Positions 24,031-36,893 of a stretch of DNA of 64,000 bases are shown piece after piece. Every line of letters starts with the position of its first letter. The stretch's first letter is position 1. The stretch is from contig MNCI01029622.1 in NCBI GenBank assembly GCA_015680685.1, positions 668,017-732,016 of the forward strand, written 5' to 3'. This DNA comes from Gnetum montanum (taxonomy: Eukaryota > Streptophyta > Gnetopsida > Gnetales > Gnetaceae). The notes under the pieces are model-generated. The model made no database searches and was not told the DNA's origin. It saw only the letters and a list, made by a program, of their open reading frames with translations. A program made the position numbers and the translations under genes.

Positions 24031-25144
24031 CTTTGAAGATAAACATAAGAGAGATTATGTATACAAGTTGAAAAAGGTCTTATATGAGCTTAGGCAAGTT
24101 CTTAGGGCTTGGTATAAATTATTTTCTTAATATTTGATTCAAAATAATTTTGAGAATAGTTCCTATAATCCTAATATTTTTATTTTGAAGTAAGAAAATG
24201 ATCTTCTAAGTATTCTAATTTATGTAAATAATATTGTATTTTATACTAATAACCCCTTTCTCTATAAGACATTTGAGCAAATTAGGTAGGATAAATTTGA
24301 ATAAGCCTTATGAATGAGTTAACATTTATATTGGGAATTTAAATTACTCAAAATAAGACTCGAATTATTATTTCCCAACAAAATTATGCTAAATAATTCC
24401 TTAAGAAATATGGAATGGAAAATGCCAAGAAAATCATCATTTCTATAAGTCCTTAGACCAAACTATGTAAAGACCAAAATGGTAAGGATTTTGATGAAAA
24501 ATTATATGATGGGATTATTGATAGCTTATTATATCTTATTGTAAGTAGAATTGACATTACTCTAAGTATTGGAATTTATGTAAGGTATTAAGCTAAAGTT
24601 AAAAATTCTTATTATGTAGTAGTTTAAAAAAAATTTAAGATATTTAAAACGTACTACATAGCATGATCTTTGGTATTCAAAGGACACATGCTTGGATCTT
24701 GTTGGCTATTTAGATGAATACTAGGCTAGAGAAATTGATGATTAAAAGAGTACAATTGGGAATTACTTTTTCTAGTTTAGTGTTTTATGTCAAACAAAAG
24801 AAAACTTCAAATTCTATTTCAACTATTGAAGCTAAGTACATTGTAGTTGGAAATTCTCGTTCTTAATTCATAGGAATGGTCTAACTACTAAAAAACTATG
24901 GATAGGAATAAGGAAAAGTGTTAATTTTTGGTGATTATATGAGTACAATTAATATTGAAATTTATCCAATATAGCATTTTAGGATAAATCTTATAGAAAT
25001 AAGATATCATTTCATTTGGGAGCAAGTGAAAAAAACAAAAATTGAAATTGAGTACATTAAATTAAAAAATTAATTATTTGACACAATGATTAAACCTCTT
25101 CCATCTAGAAGAGTTAGAGAGATTAAAGACTATTTGGGAGTTTG
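24031..25144 (+). pseudogene. Copia RT and RNase H (broken)
   Basis: The translation DKHKRDYVYKLKKVLYELRQ at 24045 onward, followed by RAWY, is the classic Copia RT segment (VYKLKKALYGLKQAPRAWY). Then YVNNIVFYT, a form of the YVDD box with both Asp replaced by Asn; later a GMENAKK-like segment, SLLYL, and near the end MIKPLPSRRVREIKDYLGV, matching the Copia pol C-terminus. Many stops and frame changes. Function (reverse transcription) is by family; this copy cannot be active. Confidence 0.8.
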
Positions 25145-25481
25145 ACCTTGTTCCAACTAAAAGGTATGTAGTAACTCTTACCTCTTCTAGGGATGTGTTA
25201 ATTGAGTTTCTTGGATTTTGTATTAAGAATGTATTTTTCATTATGTTTACTAGTTACTTTTATTAATGTAAATGTTTCTAAAATCATGTTTAAGCCTAAT
25301 ACGCCTTTTAAACCCAACTAAGCCTTAATGTTTTGCATCATTTTTATGCTACATGGACTAGATGGTTGGCTTATCCTTTACTCCACCAAGCACTCCATCA
25401 CAGTTTAAGGTTCTACATAGTGGGAACAATCCCACCCATGGGATGCCTCATCCAAAGTGGGACTAAGCTTTTTTTATCTTA

Positions 25482-26190
25482 TTGGGCCTAATCCCTAGTC
25501 ACAGGTCAACTTTTCCACATCTCACTCCAAGACATAATAATAGAATAAGATGCTTAAACCCTCATATCACTCTTGCTTGTCCTCCTTGCATTTCATTTTC
25601 ACTCAAATCTAGCATTTCCACAAATTCTTTCTCAACAAATTTTCTTGATCCAAATATTCATTCTTAGCTCTCTTTAAGATTGAGAACCCATAAAATTAAG
25701 GAAATAGCTTGAGGCAAGAAGAGAATGTGCTCTAGGATAAAGCTTAACAATAATTTAAAGGAGAGGATCACAAATTAAAGATGATAGTTCAAGAAAGATG
25801 CTAGAAGAGAGGTGTTCAAGATTTTTAAAAAAAGATCTATTACTATTAAAAGGTGTGTATTTTTCAACCAATTGATTGATTATATAGATCCTGATGAGTA
25901 TCTTGGGAGCTCTAGCTAGAATAGAAGCATTATATGACAATCTAAAATAGTAGGGGGATCTTATTCAAAGTTAATTATAGTTCATGAGGATGATAATGAG
26001 AAGATAGAATAAAATGATGAGAAATGTGAGGAAAAACAAGTAGATGATGATGAGGACTAGGAAGAAGATGAGGATGATGATGAGGAATAACAAGATGACC
26101 AGTAGTAGGCCATTGATGATGCTTCAAATGGAGGTGATGATGATGATGGCGGCTCTAAGGTTGTATCCCAATTTGAGGAGCTTTGAGTCC
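25482..26190 (+). pseudogene. Env-like extra ORF remnant of the SIRE-type element
   Basis: A Ser/Pro-rich frame (25482-25667) is followed by KKRSITIKRCVFFNQL near 25840, resembling the start of the plant 'putative transposon/env-like' ORF of SIRE elements, then by an acidic Asp/Glu-rich stretch (about 25985-26150). Several stops. Position between pol and polypurine tract fits. The role of this ORF in the lineage is itself uncertain; assignment is moderate. Confidence 0.45.
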
Positions 26191-26930
26191 TATCTTTTCT
26201 TTACTTATTTGAGATTCTTGACCCAAAAATATTTGAATTTAGATGTTTTAGATGCTTTAATGCTTTATAGTATTATATATGGACATGATATTTTAAGAAT
26301 TTTGATTTCTCTAACTTGTATTAACTGTGATTTATATTTTTCTTTAACATATTAATATTATCATATATGTACATATGTGTATGTCTGTCTGTGTTTTGGT
26401 TCTTTTAGAGTTTTGAGATATTATTTTCAAGCATATATCTTATAGGTTCATTTTGATTTTCCTATAGGATGGATCTATATTTCACATCAACTTTTATGGT
26501 TGTTAGAATTAGAATTCTTTTCATACAAGCTCTCTTTTCTGAAAAGTTTTATTTCATCTATTATTTGAGCATATAAATTTTTTTGTGAATATATTGTGTA
26601 CATTAGTTTTTCTCTATACTATTTTATTTATGAATATATTCATGTACATTTAAGCATATTTTATTGCATATCTTTCTATATACTCTTGTTATTTTGACAT
26701 ATCTATTTCTAAGCTCTCTCCAAGGATACCCTTATGCCTTGATAGTATTTTTCTTTGTTTCTTTTTGTAGATGATAAACACGTAGAATATAGGTTATTTG
26801 AGAAAGTTGTAAGCTCAAGGGTATGAGGGTGGGATGAGTGGGTGAAATACTATAAGAATTTATTTGAAATATTTATCAAGATTATTTTTGGGTTTCCAAT
26901 TTTTTTTATAGGATGTGTTTGCTCATCTTC
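26191..26930. other. 3' untranslated part of the SIRE-like element
   Basis: AT-rich; no gene or repeat seen. It ends at the polypurine tract. Confidence 0.45.
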
Positions 26931-26942
26931 AAAAAGGGGAGG
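26931..26942 (+). promoter_or_regulatory. Polypurine tract, SIRE-like element
   Basis: AAAAAGGGGAGG in the context TGCTCATCTTCAAAAAGGGG, close to the SIRE-lineage consensus; primes plus-strand DNA synthesis. Confidence 0.7.
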
Positions 26943-27572
26943 TTCTTGGACTCCACATTTTGAAAATGATCAATTTGAAATCTTAAAGATAATGAGAAAA
27001 TTATCTTATACTTTTCATTACTATTTTCCATGCAATTTTGGTAGATATATTCATATTGAAGTTACGTTTTGTTGATCTCTAGGGCCTCTAACATGTCATC
27101 CTCAGAGCACAAGGTTCCCCCTTAGTGTTAGCTTAGATTTTGTAATTTTTGGTGTTTAGAAAATGGGGTTTCCTTTGAAAATAAAATATTTTTATAGCAT
27201 GAGGCATTCCTATGACACAGGATATCCCTTCTACTAGAACATAAATTTTGAAATTTGGGACCACCCCCAAGTCATAGTTCATCTCCTCTTCACTCATCTT
27301 ATCTCAAATGAGTTGTCCTATCATAAATGGGTTACCTCATTGAGAAACCAAAAATCCTTACTACATTTAAATGGACCTTTCCTAGTATAGATCAATAATA
27401 GAAATCCTTATATCATTTGAGGATATACAAACCATTATATTTGTTCATTATCATTTATCCTCATTAACTTGAAGTCTTTCTTAAATGTATATCATGATGA
27501 ATCTAGACATTGAAGACAATGTAGAGATGAAATATTAGGTTGAGATGCATATTTCAGGTAATGGTGGTGGTA
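26943..27572 (+). repeat. 3' LTR (start) of the SIRE-like element
   Basis: Begins TTCTTGGACTCC after the polypurine tract (expected TGTTGGACTCC). The right end is not defined, because the next LTR element starts at about 27573 and no second copy of this LTR was recognised. Confidence 0.5.
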
Positions 27573-28500
27573 TGTGTTATGATGTAGGGGCACCTCTTCT
27601 AAGTTCTTTGTTCTTTCACCTATGTGTGTGTTTGTGTAGGTGTTGGGCTTCATGGAAAGATATTGGAGATTATGGAGTTATCTTGTCTAAGATTTGGACT
27701 CTTAGGAAAGATGTCTTGGGTGATAGAAGATATATTAGCCAAGTTGCAGAAGTTTTAAAAGAGACGAGATGTCTCAGATGTCAATGAGATGTTTGATAGA
27801 ATGAGGAGACATCTTAGCTATAGTAGGAGATGTCTTAGGTAGGAGTGAGATGACTCTCTAGAATTACTTATTTCTTAGTGAGATGTCCTACAAAGTCTAG
27901 AGATAACTTGAATAGGTAGAGGAACTTTTGAAATTACCATTCCAAGTTTGGAAACAACTACGACAAGGTGGAAAAAGATAGAAATAGAGGAGGATGTTAA
28001 AGTTGAACTTGAGAAAGGTTTCCTAAGGGTTTTTGTCTTCCTTGTTTAATAAATATGAATTATGTTTCATGCTAGTACCATGGAGAGATGAGATATCATG
28101 TAAGTTCATGTGTTGAATGTGAGTAAGAGTGCGAGTGTGCACATTGAGTGAGTACATATGTAGTTGTAGATCCAAGTCTAATTATGTTATGTATTGGCTG
28201 GTGCGCTGTAGTCTTGCTTGTGACTTGAGATCTCAGTCCTAGATTTAGAAGAGATTCTCCACTACCTATGTCTTGGCTTAAGAACAAGCATTGTATGGTT
28301 GTAGAGCCTCATGCACTATAGCATTGTTTGAGTGTGTAAGATTATTTGATGTTTTGTGGGTTGTGGAACCATGTTGTAATCTTCTCTTTGAATAATTAAA
28401 GGTAGCTAGTTTTCTTATCTATTAGTAATTTATTTATCTTTTCATAATATCTAGATTTAGTATGTTGAAGATGATATAATATTGGAATGAAACTACTCTA
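27573..28500 (+). repeat. 5' LTR of the non-autonomous element
   Basis: Starts TGTGTTATGATG and ends CTACTCTA just before the primer site. It contains repeated GAGATGTC/GACATCTC words (27700-27860), also found in the 3' LTR. Confidence 0.72.
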
Positions 28501-28508
28501 GGTAATAT

Positions 28509-28520
28509 TGGTATAAGAGC
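28509..28520 (+). promoter_or_regulatory. Primer binding site, tRNA-iMet type
   Basis: TGGTATAAGAGC, one change from the common plant site. Confidence 0.75.
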
Positions 28521-28564
28521 TTAGTGTGTCTTGTACTTTTTTAGATAATTTTTGTTCATTTTAG

Positions 28565-29170
28565 ATGGTGTCAAAGAAGAAACATGTTAAGGTTGTAAAT
28601 AAGAACATGGAGAGCATGAAGTATGCCTTCCAACTAATGATTGCTTAGTTAGATGAAATCAATGCAAAGATGAAGAGGAATGTTAGTCCTAGTCATATTC
28701 CAACATGTAAAGGAGGCAAGTATTCACATTTTGATGAAGATGTTACATATCTTAGTGAAGATGGAGTAGATAATGACAGAGGATAATCTATCTATGGGAG
28801 TATAGGAATTGATTAGCTAAGAATTCTAATGGAAGAAAATCATATTTCTTAAATAAGAATTTTGAGGGCTCCAATAGCAATAACTACTTTTTCTCTTGGA
28901 AAGCTAGATGAATAAGATGAGGAAAGGCTTGTTAGAGTTTTTATAAATGCTACAATACTTCCATACTTCAACTTGAAGAATTTTAGTAGTGTAGATGATA
29001 ATAAAACCTTTTTAAGTTGGCTAAAGGTTCTTGACAACCACTTTGACTTGGAAGAGGTAGAAAAATAGATTGAGTGTACTTATTGTTGAATCCAGCTTAG
29101 AAGGTATGGCTTCTACTTAGTGGGAAAATGAATTCCAAGATTATGATCATATAAGGTAGCATCAATGATT
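28565..29170 (+). pseudogene. gag-like remnant of the non-autonomous element
   Basis: From ATG 28565: MVSKKKHVKVVNKNMESMKY, then a region with HFDEDV, a segment ending SWLKVLDNHFDLEEVEK, and later a WENEFQDYDH-type segment near 29120. This resembles the N-terminal half of a retrotransposon gag. Multiple stops; the coding sequence ends within 250 bp of the 3' LTR, so nothing downstream of gag is present. Confidence 0.5.
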
Positions 29171-29388
29171 TTATGGAGGCTATTGATTAATACAAGCCTT
29201 CAATGAAGAGGAAGGTAATTATACTTAAGTAGAGGAAAGATTCCAGTACTTGAGAAGCCAAGAGGCATGAGCACTTAATCCATTAGAAGGATCAATTTGT
29301 GGATGATGTTGTATGGATCCATGAGACTAAACTTCATGAGTGAGGGATCACTCAACTCTTACTCCCTTGTTTATATGAGTTTACCTTT

Positions 29389-29402
29389 TGAAGAATGGGA
29401 GA
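29389..29402 (+). promoter_or_regulatory. Polypurine tract, non-autonomous element
   Basis: GAAGAATGGGAGA immediately before the 3' LTR. Confidence 0.6.
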
Positions 29403-30355
29403 TCTAGTGTAAAAGTGCCTCTTGTAATTCCTTTTTTCTTTTCCCTACATGTATGTCTTTACAGGTTTTAGGCTCCATGAAAACATCTTAAAGGCCATAG
29501 ATTCATCTTGTTTGAGATCTAGGATCTCAAAAGAGATGTCTTAAATGAAAGGAAATGTCTTGAATGAGTTACAAAATTCTTATATAAGATGTCTCAAAAG
29601 AGATAAGAGATATCAAACCTTAGAATGAGGAGACCTCTTAGCTAAGGCATCTCAAAAAGAGCATAGACGTCTCAGCTATAGTAGGAGACATCTTAGCTAG
29701 AGGTAAGACATCTTCTCAAAATTTCCTATTTCTTAGTGAGATGTCCTAGAAAATTTAGAGATAACTTGAATGGGTAGGGAAACTTCTAAAATTACCATTC
29801 CAAGTTTGGAAAAAATCAACACAAGATGGAAAAATATTAAAATAATGAAGGATCTTCAAGTTGAACTTGAGAAATGTTTCATAGGATTTTTCATATTTCT
29901 TGGTTAGTAAATAATAATTATGTTTCATGCTTGTACCATTTTTAGATGAAATTTCCTATAAGTTCATCTGTTGAACATGAGTAAGAGTGTGATTGTACAC
30001 AATGAATGACTGCACATGTGGTTGTATCTTCAAGGTTAACTATTTTGTGTATTAACCAATGTGTTTTGGTCCTACTTGTGAGTTGATATCTTAATCCCAG
30101 TTGTGGGAGAGATTCTCCATCAATTGTGTCTTACCTTGAGAACAACCATTATGTGGTTGTAGAGCCTTATGCTTTGTAGCATTTTTTGAGTGTGTGAGAC
30201 TATTTGATGTTTTGTGGGTTGTAGAATCCTATTGTATTCTCTTTGAATAATTGAAGATAGCTAGTTTTCTTACTTTCTAGAAATTTATTTGTATTTTCAT
30301 AATATTTGGATTTAGTGTGTTAAAGATGATTTAGTATTAGAGTCAACCTTATCCA
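29403..30355 (+). repeat. 3' LTR of the non-autonomous element
   Basis: Aligns with 27573-28500 throughout; shared blocks include TTTCTTAGTGAGATGTCCTA, ACCATTCCAAGTTTGGAA and TTTGATGTTTTGTGGGTTGT. Ends CTTATCCA. Divergence indicates an old insertion. Confidence 0.75.
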
Positions 30356-33300
30356 TGTTGTAGTAGCAAAACATGAAGACGTAAAGTGTGCTTAAATTAC
30401 CATATTTCATTTGATGTATTTTGTCTGAAAATTTCCATATTATTTGCATGGTATTGTTTCCAATTTTGTGCCCTCATTGGATGTAATCTAATCTAGTAGA
30501 GATCATTGTATGCATCATTTAGATTTTTATTTAAGGTTTGTGATTCAATTTAAGAATTTTTACTTTAAAATCCTAGTTGTATAAGAGAAGACTAAAAACC
30601 ATAGAAACTACCATTGTTCATTAAGACATTGAAGAGATTGAAGGAAAATCAGGTGAAGTGTAAATTTGAATAGCCCCTAAAAAGTGGACTAGATTCAAGC
30701 TAAACCATTGTACAACTTTTGTATGTCATTTCTATCAAGATTTCAGTTAATGCCCAACTTTCTCTTTTTGCTTTCTCAAGCTCTCCAAAGTTATGTAGTT
30801 CTTATAATATTTATGTTTTGAAGTTATGCATCAAAGATAGTAAGAAAACAAGGGAAAATAGCTAATAAAAACTTAGAAAAGAATAGTTTATGCTAGAAAA
30901 AAAAAGTAAAGATATGAAAAGTTAGTCCCATAGAATATGAAATTTCAAATGTTCTTCACTTCTTATGCTATAAATATAGGTCAAGGGCCTCTCTTATAAT
31001 ACTATGAAACATATACAATGAAGTGGGGATTTCCCACCTCCAGCTTTTCTTCCTACTTTCATGATCCATATTTTATCTAGTTAATTACTTAACATATTTC
31101 AAGAATCAAAGAAGCAAACTCTTCACCATTCTTACATTCTTGTAGTAATAATTTTATCAAAACAAAGCTCTTCTATGATAGGTCCTAGTTGTTGAATTTC
31201 TCACAATTTCCATCATGCTTTTACACAAATTCTATCACTCAACAATAAATGCTTTTTAAATTCTCATTCTCACACCATCATGATTCTCTCTTAATAATTG
31301 ATTCATAATTGAAGGATCTCATGTGTCTCAATGATGCTACATTTTACTCTCTCATGATCCTTTCATTTGTGTTTAATTTAACCATGTTTTCTCTCTTACT
31401 TTCATGCATATGTTATATGAATGATATATTAGGAAGTGTTAGTTAATATAAATTTACATGAATTTTGGCTCTAAATCCACTATAATATTAATGTTTATGT
31501 AATGATTTTTCCTCTAATATGTTAGATGAATATGTATGTTATTTTTCATAAGAATGTGAGTTGAGATTAATGGTTTTTTGCATGTATTTAGACTCTGTTT
31601 TTGGAAGAGAAGAGGTAGACATGAGTGACCAATGTTTCCTCTCAATTTCTTATGATTTTCAAACTAAATTTTAACCCCAAGTCTTGTTCATGCTTTAATC
31701 CATATTTCTCCACATTTCTAAGTACATCTCATGTTAAATTAAGCCCCAATTATGTCATATTTTTGGATTAAAGCATGGACATTTTACGATTCATGAAATT
31801 ACTCTTTTCTATATGTTAAAGGACAAGTTTATTTTGATGTTTTAATGTATGGAACTAGCCTTCCAATTTTTCTAGAAGAACCCTCTAATATCCTAGAATA
31901 TTTTTGAGCACTTTGTGTGCATGTGTATGTCCAATTGGTTGTTCAAATTTCATGTTAAGCTACCCATTCATGAAAACATTTATTTGTCTCTTTTAGTCCA
32001 TTTTTTGTGATCTATATTTGTGTTTATTATGTAAATCCAATGCATGATACATATATATGAGTTTCATACATTATTTTAAAGCTAACTTCATCATTGAATT
32101 TATCAAATCCTTCAGAAATTTACAACTACAAATTTTAATTTGAGTTTTCAGCAAAATCACAACCATGCCATGAGTTATGATCTACATAGAGTCCTAACCA
32201 TGACCTTTGGTATACTTATGGTATATGGAAAGATGAAATGCCTATTTTTAAGCCAACATAACTTCATCATGACTCATGATATTTTAGCACATGGCCATCA
32301 CAACTCATGATCTTTACAAATTGAATGTAGGATAAAAGTATAGTAGAATGACATTCCTTTTACCACCTTAACCTAAGATCAAGTCACCACAATCCATGGT
32401 CAGGCCACTAAGATCTTACCATAACTTATGATATTCATTTTTAATGTTTTTAACTATCATAACCTACCCATGACTCATGGTCAACTTGTGGTTAAGTCCT
32501 AGTATTGTAGGTTTTCACCACTAGTGATAGCATTTATTAGTAATTCGGTGCTAATTAAATTTTTTATGCATTTTAAAGTGAGGCTTGATGATTTTAAAAG
32601 ATTAAAGGGATATTATTGATATTATGCATTTAAATATTTAATATTTGATACAATTTAGTTTGCACGAATCTTTAAATATGATGCTTTTCTTTTAGCAAGA
32701 AATGATCATTAGTAGGTGGTTTCACTAGTGGCCTAATTATTATTGACTATTTTATTGAATTTCAAGATGTCATTTTTTATTTTAAAAGTAGAAATAGATC
32801 TTATTACCATTGTACATTTTGATATTTTCTTGTTTATATTTCTTGCATTTTTTATACATAGATTAGAATTATTTTACTTTAATCTCATACATGTGGTTTG
32901 TAAGATTAATAGATTGATTTGATGGTGGAATAAATTTTAATTTTGTAAAGACACCCTATTCATCCCCTCTCTAGTGTGGCCATTTAGATCCATTACAAAT
33001 ATCATTATAAGATCTATAATTCAATATCATTTTTAAAAATTAATACATGAGACTTATAGCTCATCAACCATTAGAAATTACATGAGAAATTGGTTACATT
33101 TCCCTAACATCAAATATTTGAATTTGATATGATCTATTAATTGCTAATGTTTCATGGTTTGGATAATTGTGGTAGATTTAGCATGGAGGAAGTGGTTGAT
33201 TGATTTTAAAGGAATATTGAGCATATTGTAACCATTCACTATCTATAGTACTAATTCCATGTCATGTTTGTATTTAAACATCATATGAAGGGGAAAGCAA

Positions 33301-33658
33301 GTAAAAAAACTTTGGATTTCTTATTCTAGTAATGATTAAGGTAGTGAAATTTGGGCTAGCTTTGCCACTAGATTCAAGAAACATTCAATTATTTCTATAG
33401 GCACATTTTAATTTTGGCTTTGAAATTTAATAAAAGTATTTTTGTGCACAAAAAGTACACATCTCAACTTTGGCATATTGAAATTGAGAGTAAGTGATAA
33501 CATTCATAAATTAGGATTTCATTGGTGGTCAAATTTGATTTGTATATTTGATATAACAATATTATTTATTAGAGATTTTATTTATGTTTTAATGTTTATG
33601 TGTTTTGAATGTTTAGATATAATAATCCTCGTGCTAACTATAGCAACTGAAAAATCAG
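30356..33658 (+). other. Probable LTR and leader of another element, no gene seen
   Basis: TATAAATA at 30969-30976 looks like an LTR promoter. Segment 32160-32510 holds repeated CATGA-type palindromes. At 32950-32992 the text AAAGACACCCTATTCATCCCC with CTCTCTAGTG is typical of the 3' end of a Copia LTR, and TTATAAGATC about 20 nt later may be a ruined iMet primer site. After that I see no gag. The frame 33442-33681 is unassigned. Without a second LTR the limits stay open. Confidence 0.4.
32160..32510. repeat. Dispersed CATGAGTTATGATC-like palindromes
   Basis: At least six short words of the type CCATGACTCATGG/CATGATC (near 32165, 32265, 32300, 32390, 32420 and 32470), spaced roughly 30-100 bp. 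Likely decayed repeats in a U3-like or U5 region. Confidence 0.5.
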
Positions 33659-34725
33659 TGCTAGAAGGCCAAAAATTTTAGTGCGAAAGAGTTTAGCTTG
33701 CAAATCCATGGCCTTAGAAAAGGATTTGTGAACACCTCAAATGGTCTTGTTGATTTATTAAGGGCTTGGAGGGCCTATTACCAATTTTTTTAAAAAAGTA
33801 TAAATTAAATGATGATCCAAGTCCCATGATCTAAGAACAAAAAGAAGAAAAATAATATGGCAAAACATACAGATCATGGGCTATGAAGGCCCAAGAATAC
33901 AAAAATATATTTTAAATTTGATATAGACAAAAAGATATGTTCTATCACTATATTTATGCTTATCTTTCTCCACTCGATCTACTATAGACAACAAGATGTG
34001 TTCTCTCTACTCTAGATGTTCTACACTAGGTAAAAATGGTTGTAGACTCTTGGATATCTATGGTGCTTTGAAAGTCTTAAGCTTAACCAAATGCCAAATG
34101 ATCCAAAATTCATTATAATGAAGCCAATTTTGGTTTAAATAGACTATGGAGATCCTAATTTTTTGTTGGTTAATTTTACCATGATATCTACCAAATTTCT
34201 AACAAATACTATCATGATTAGAATACTTCTTTATAGCATGTGAGAAAATTTTAGGTAATTTCCTACCCAACATGCTACACCCACATGCTACATAGCATGT
34301 GAAACTAGAATGCCTAGCATGTGGGACTAAAGCCCAAACCTCACATTCTACCTCCACACACTACACAGTCTATGGAACTACAAGACTCAACATGTGAAGT
34401 AAAAGTATCAATTTTTGTAGCATGTGCAATACTAACCCTCACAAGCTAGAATACATGGAACTTATAGCTTTTGGAGCTTTTTTTGCTTCCACAAGCTAGG
34501 ATACAAGGCATTTATGACTTTTGAAGCAATTATTAGCCTTCAGAAGTTGGAATGCATGAGATCTACAGCATGTGGGCCACACACCTCAATTTTTACATGG
34601 AAAAATTTTGTAAATTCCATTAATACAAGGCCATAATGCAAGATTTTTGCACAAAACAAGGTAATTTTATCTAGCTCTATATTTCCATAAAATTATAGAA
34701 ATAAATTTCATCATGGAATTTTACA
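33659..34725 (-). repeat. 3' LTR of copy B
   Basis: Minus strand begins TGTAAAATTCCATGATG (compare TAAAACACCATCA in copy A) and contains AATCAACAAGACCATTTGAG near its end, matching the R-U5 end of copies A, C and D. The end near 33659 is approximate. TATA-like TATTTAAA lies at about 34132-34140 (minus). The U3 part carries its own hairpin word, for example CACATGCTA/TAGCATGTG at 34282-34301 (9-bp arms). Confidence 0.65.
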
Positions 34726-35829
34726 TTGCAAAAGGAATCTTCTTTGAGGTATTTCATTGGCTCCTCTTTGTTGATGTTTTGAGGATTAACTTGAGAGACA
34801 TCAATGAAGAATGTGAAACACTACCATAGGTTCATCACCAATTCTCCCTCTCCATGCTTGATTTTGTAGCTAGGAAACCATGCTAAGAAGTACTCATGAT
34901 GGTGAAATAAGGTCACAATTGGAGTGCTACAAGTTTGAGAGTGGATAAAGGCTTATATTGGTTATTAAGAAATGGTCTCATGGGATAAGAAAGAATTTCA
35001 ATTTTTGATATCATGGCTACAATATGGTAGTGGCATGCTTGCTAATCGAATAGGTCTTCATGCATTGTGTTTGAACTACCAGTTACTCGATAATGTGTTA
35101 TGGGAACTAGCACTCAACTCTTGAACTTATTTAGCTATTAGGATCCTCTCTTTTCTTTTATTGAAGTCATTGATTTGACTTTAGGCTTCATTGGCCTCTT
35201 GGCTTTCTTGGTAATTTGCGTCCCCATTTTTTGTAAGGGGGGAAACCTTCATTGGGTTTAATTCCAAGGCCAAATTTTGTTTTTTTTTTCTTTTTGAATG
35301 AAATGTATTACATTCAAAAAACTTGATAGCTATGCCAAAGGAGATGTTACATGACCACAATGCATGAATTTCAAACATAGATCTTCATTGTCATTAAGGT
35401 AAGTAAGGCTGTAATTTGGCTACATGATTGTGGCTCAAGAGGGGTAACAAAATTGATGTGAGGTAAGAAATCTTGGCACAACAAGACAAGCTATCCAAAT
35501 GTGATGTATGGAGGTCATGTGGTAGCTCACTACTATAAGGAGTTTCATCCTTGTGATGACTTTAGGCTTCATTTTACAAGCATAACTTCAAAAGGACAAG
35601 AAAACAAGTCAAAGAATTCATGTGATTAGAAGAGATTACATAAGGCCACATGAGATAATAAGCACAACACATGCCACCATAGGTTACAATTGGTACAACA
35701 TGAGAAATTTGTATTTTGTTTCATAGATTTATACAAATTTTGAAGTGTGTTTGTTATGCCAGAGAGAGAGATGAAAGGTCATGTCAGCTTACATCTTGTA
35801 GGTTATATGAATTATCGGTATCAATCATT
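34726..35829. other. 3' untranslated part of copy B
   Basis: Minus strand CAAAGAAGATT at about 34738-34750 is a likely polypurine tract, matching CAAAGAAGGGCC of copy D. No gene seen otherwise. Confidence 0.45.
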
Positions 35830-36893
35830 TGTCCATACTTGTTGTAGATTAGTGTTAAATATAATAATTTTTGAGATAGGAATGGTTAACTAAATTGGTT
35901 AATTCATTTCCATCCATGTCCATCAATTTGAATGCTCCATTTCCATAAGGTTTAGTGACCAAGAAGGATCCTTCTCAATAAGCCAAGAACTCATTTTCAT
36001 GTTCACAAATAATCTTAAGGGCAAGATCTCCTTCATTCACTTTCCATCCATTAATATCATGACAATGTTGACATTTTTACCTCTCTTGATATCATTTGAT
36101 GTGAATAAGTGTTTGTATCCATTGCCCTTCCACCGAATCAAGGTCAATGATATACAACTCCTTATTCTGCTCATCATTGATAAAGTTAGATAGAGCTACC
36201 ATTAAGGATAGTAACTGTAACTTAAGAGATGAAATAGCTTCATATTGATAAACAAGGCTATATGTTTTGGCACTAGTCATAATTCTAAAGATTGTTCTAT
36301 AGGCCCAAAGTTCATGATGCCACATGCATCTGCTATTGTTTAGCATATTTTTAATTAGGTTCATTATTACTTTGTTTCTTACTTTGTCTTTTCCATTGGC
36401 TTATGGATAATACAGTGACAAAAAGAAGTCTCTAATGATTAATTGTTGATAGAAGGTTTATATTTTCTAGCTACTGAATTATGGTCCATTATCAATGACT
36501 ATGGTTACGGGTATGCCAAAATAGGATACTATGTTATCTAATATGAATTTATAGACTTGTTGAAATGTTGTTTTCCTTGGAGGAATAGTTTGAACCCACT
36601 TTGAAAAATATTTAGTTGTGATGATACTAAAGCTATGCCCTATGAAAGACATAGGTGTTATAGGTCTAATAATGTTTCTTTCCCATTGTTGAAATGGCCA
36701 ACTCATCTAAGTAATGTGTAACTCAGTAGGTGGCATGTGTATTGAGTTGTTGTATCATTGACAAGTTTCATAAGTCTTAACCTTCTCTAGAAAGTTTCTT
36801 TCCATATAGGATCAATAGTTTCCTAATCATCTAATATTTGTGGTCATGGCTCTAGGTCCTATATGTCCTTCACATATGCCTTCATGAACCTGC
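35830..36893 (-). pseudogene. Integrase of copy B (broken)
   Basis: Minus-strand blocks align to copy D: HEGICEGH (zinc-binding His pair), KTYETCQ (first Cys replaced by Tyr), MSWPFQQWERNIIRPITP (first catalytic Asp of the LD pair lost), VIDNGP (second Asp kept), then HHELWAYRT and DLDSVEGQWIQTL, and a C-terminal NGAFKLMDMDGNEL. Stops and gaps throughout. It would have inserted the cDNA into the host genome; this copy cannot. Confidence 0.78.

Larger units (their letters stand above)
23991..27572 (+). mobile_element. SIRE/Maximus-like Ty1/copia remnant
   Basis: RT to RNase H coding remains (24031-25144), an env-like third-ORF remnant (about 25482-26190), a polypurine tract (26931-26942) and the start of the 3' LTR. 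The order pol, extra ORF, then AAAAAGGGGAGGT before the 3' LTR is typical of the SIRE/Maximus lineage. The 5' half is not found in the window; the short LTR element lies at the break within RT. Confidence 0.65.
27573..30355 (+). mobile_element. Non-autonomous LTR element with tRNA-iMet primer site
   Basis: Two 0.93-0.95 kb LTRs flank only about 900 bp. Behind the first LTR lies TGGTATAAGAGC, a near match to the tRNA-iMet primer site TGGTATCAGAGC; before the second lies a purine tract, GAAGAATGGGAGA. The interior codes only a gag-like remnant, so movement would need enzymes in trans. No convincing target-site duplication. Confidence 0.75.

Noticed and set aside
33651-33675. Primer binding site on the plus strand (TCAGTGCTAGAAGGCC)
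   Set aside because: Resembles the copy A site, but the surrounding sequence aligns as the minus-strand LTR end of copy B; probably chance.
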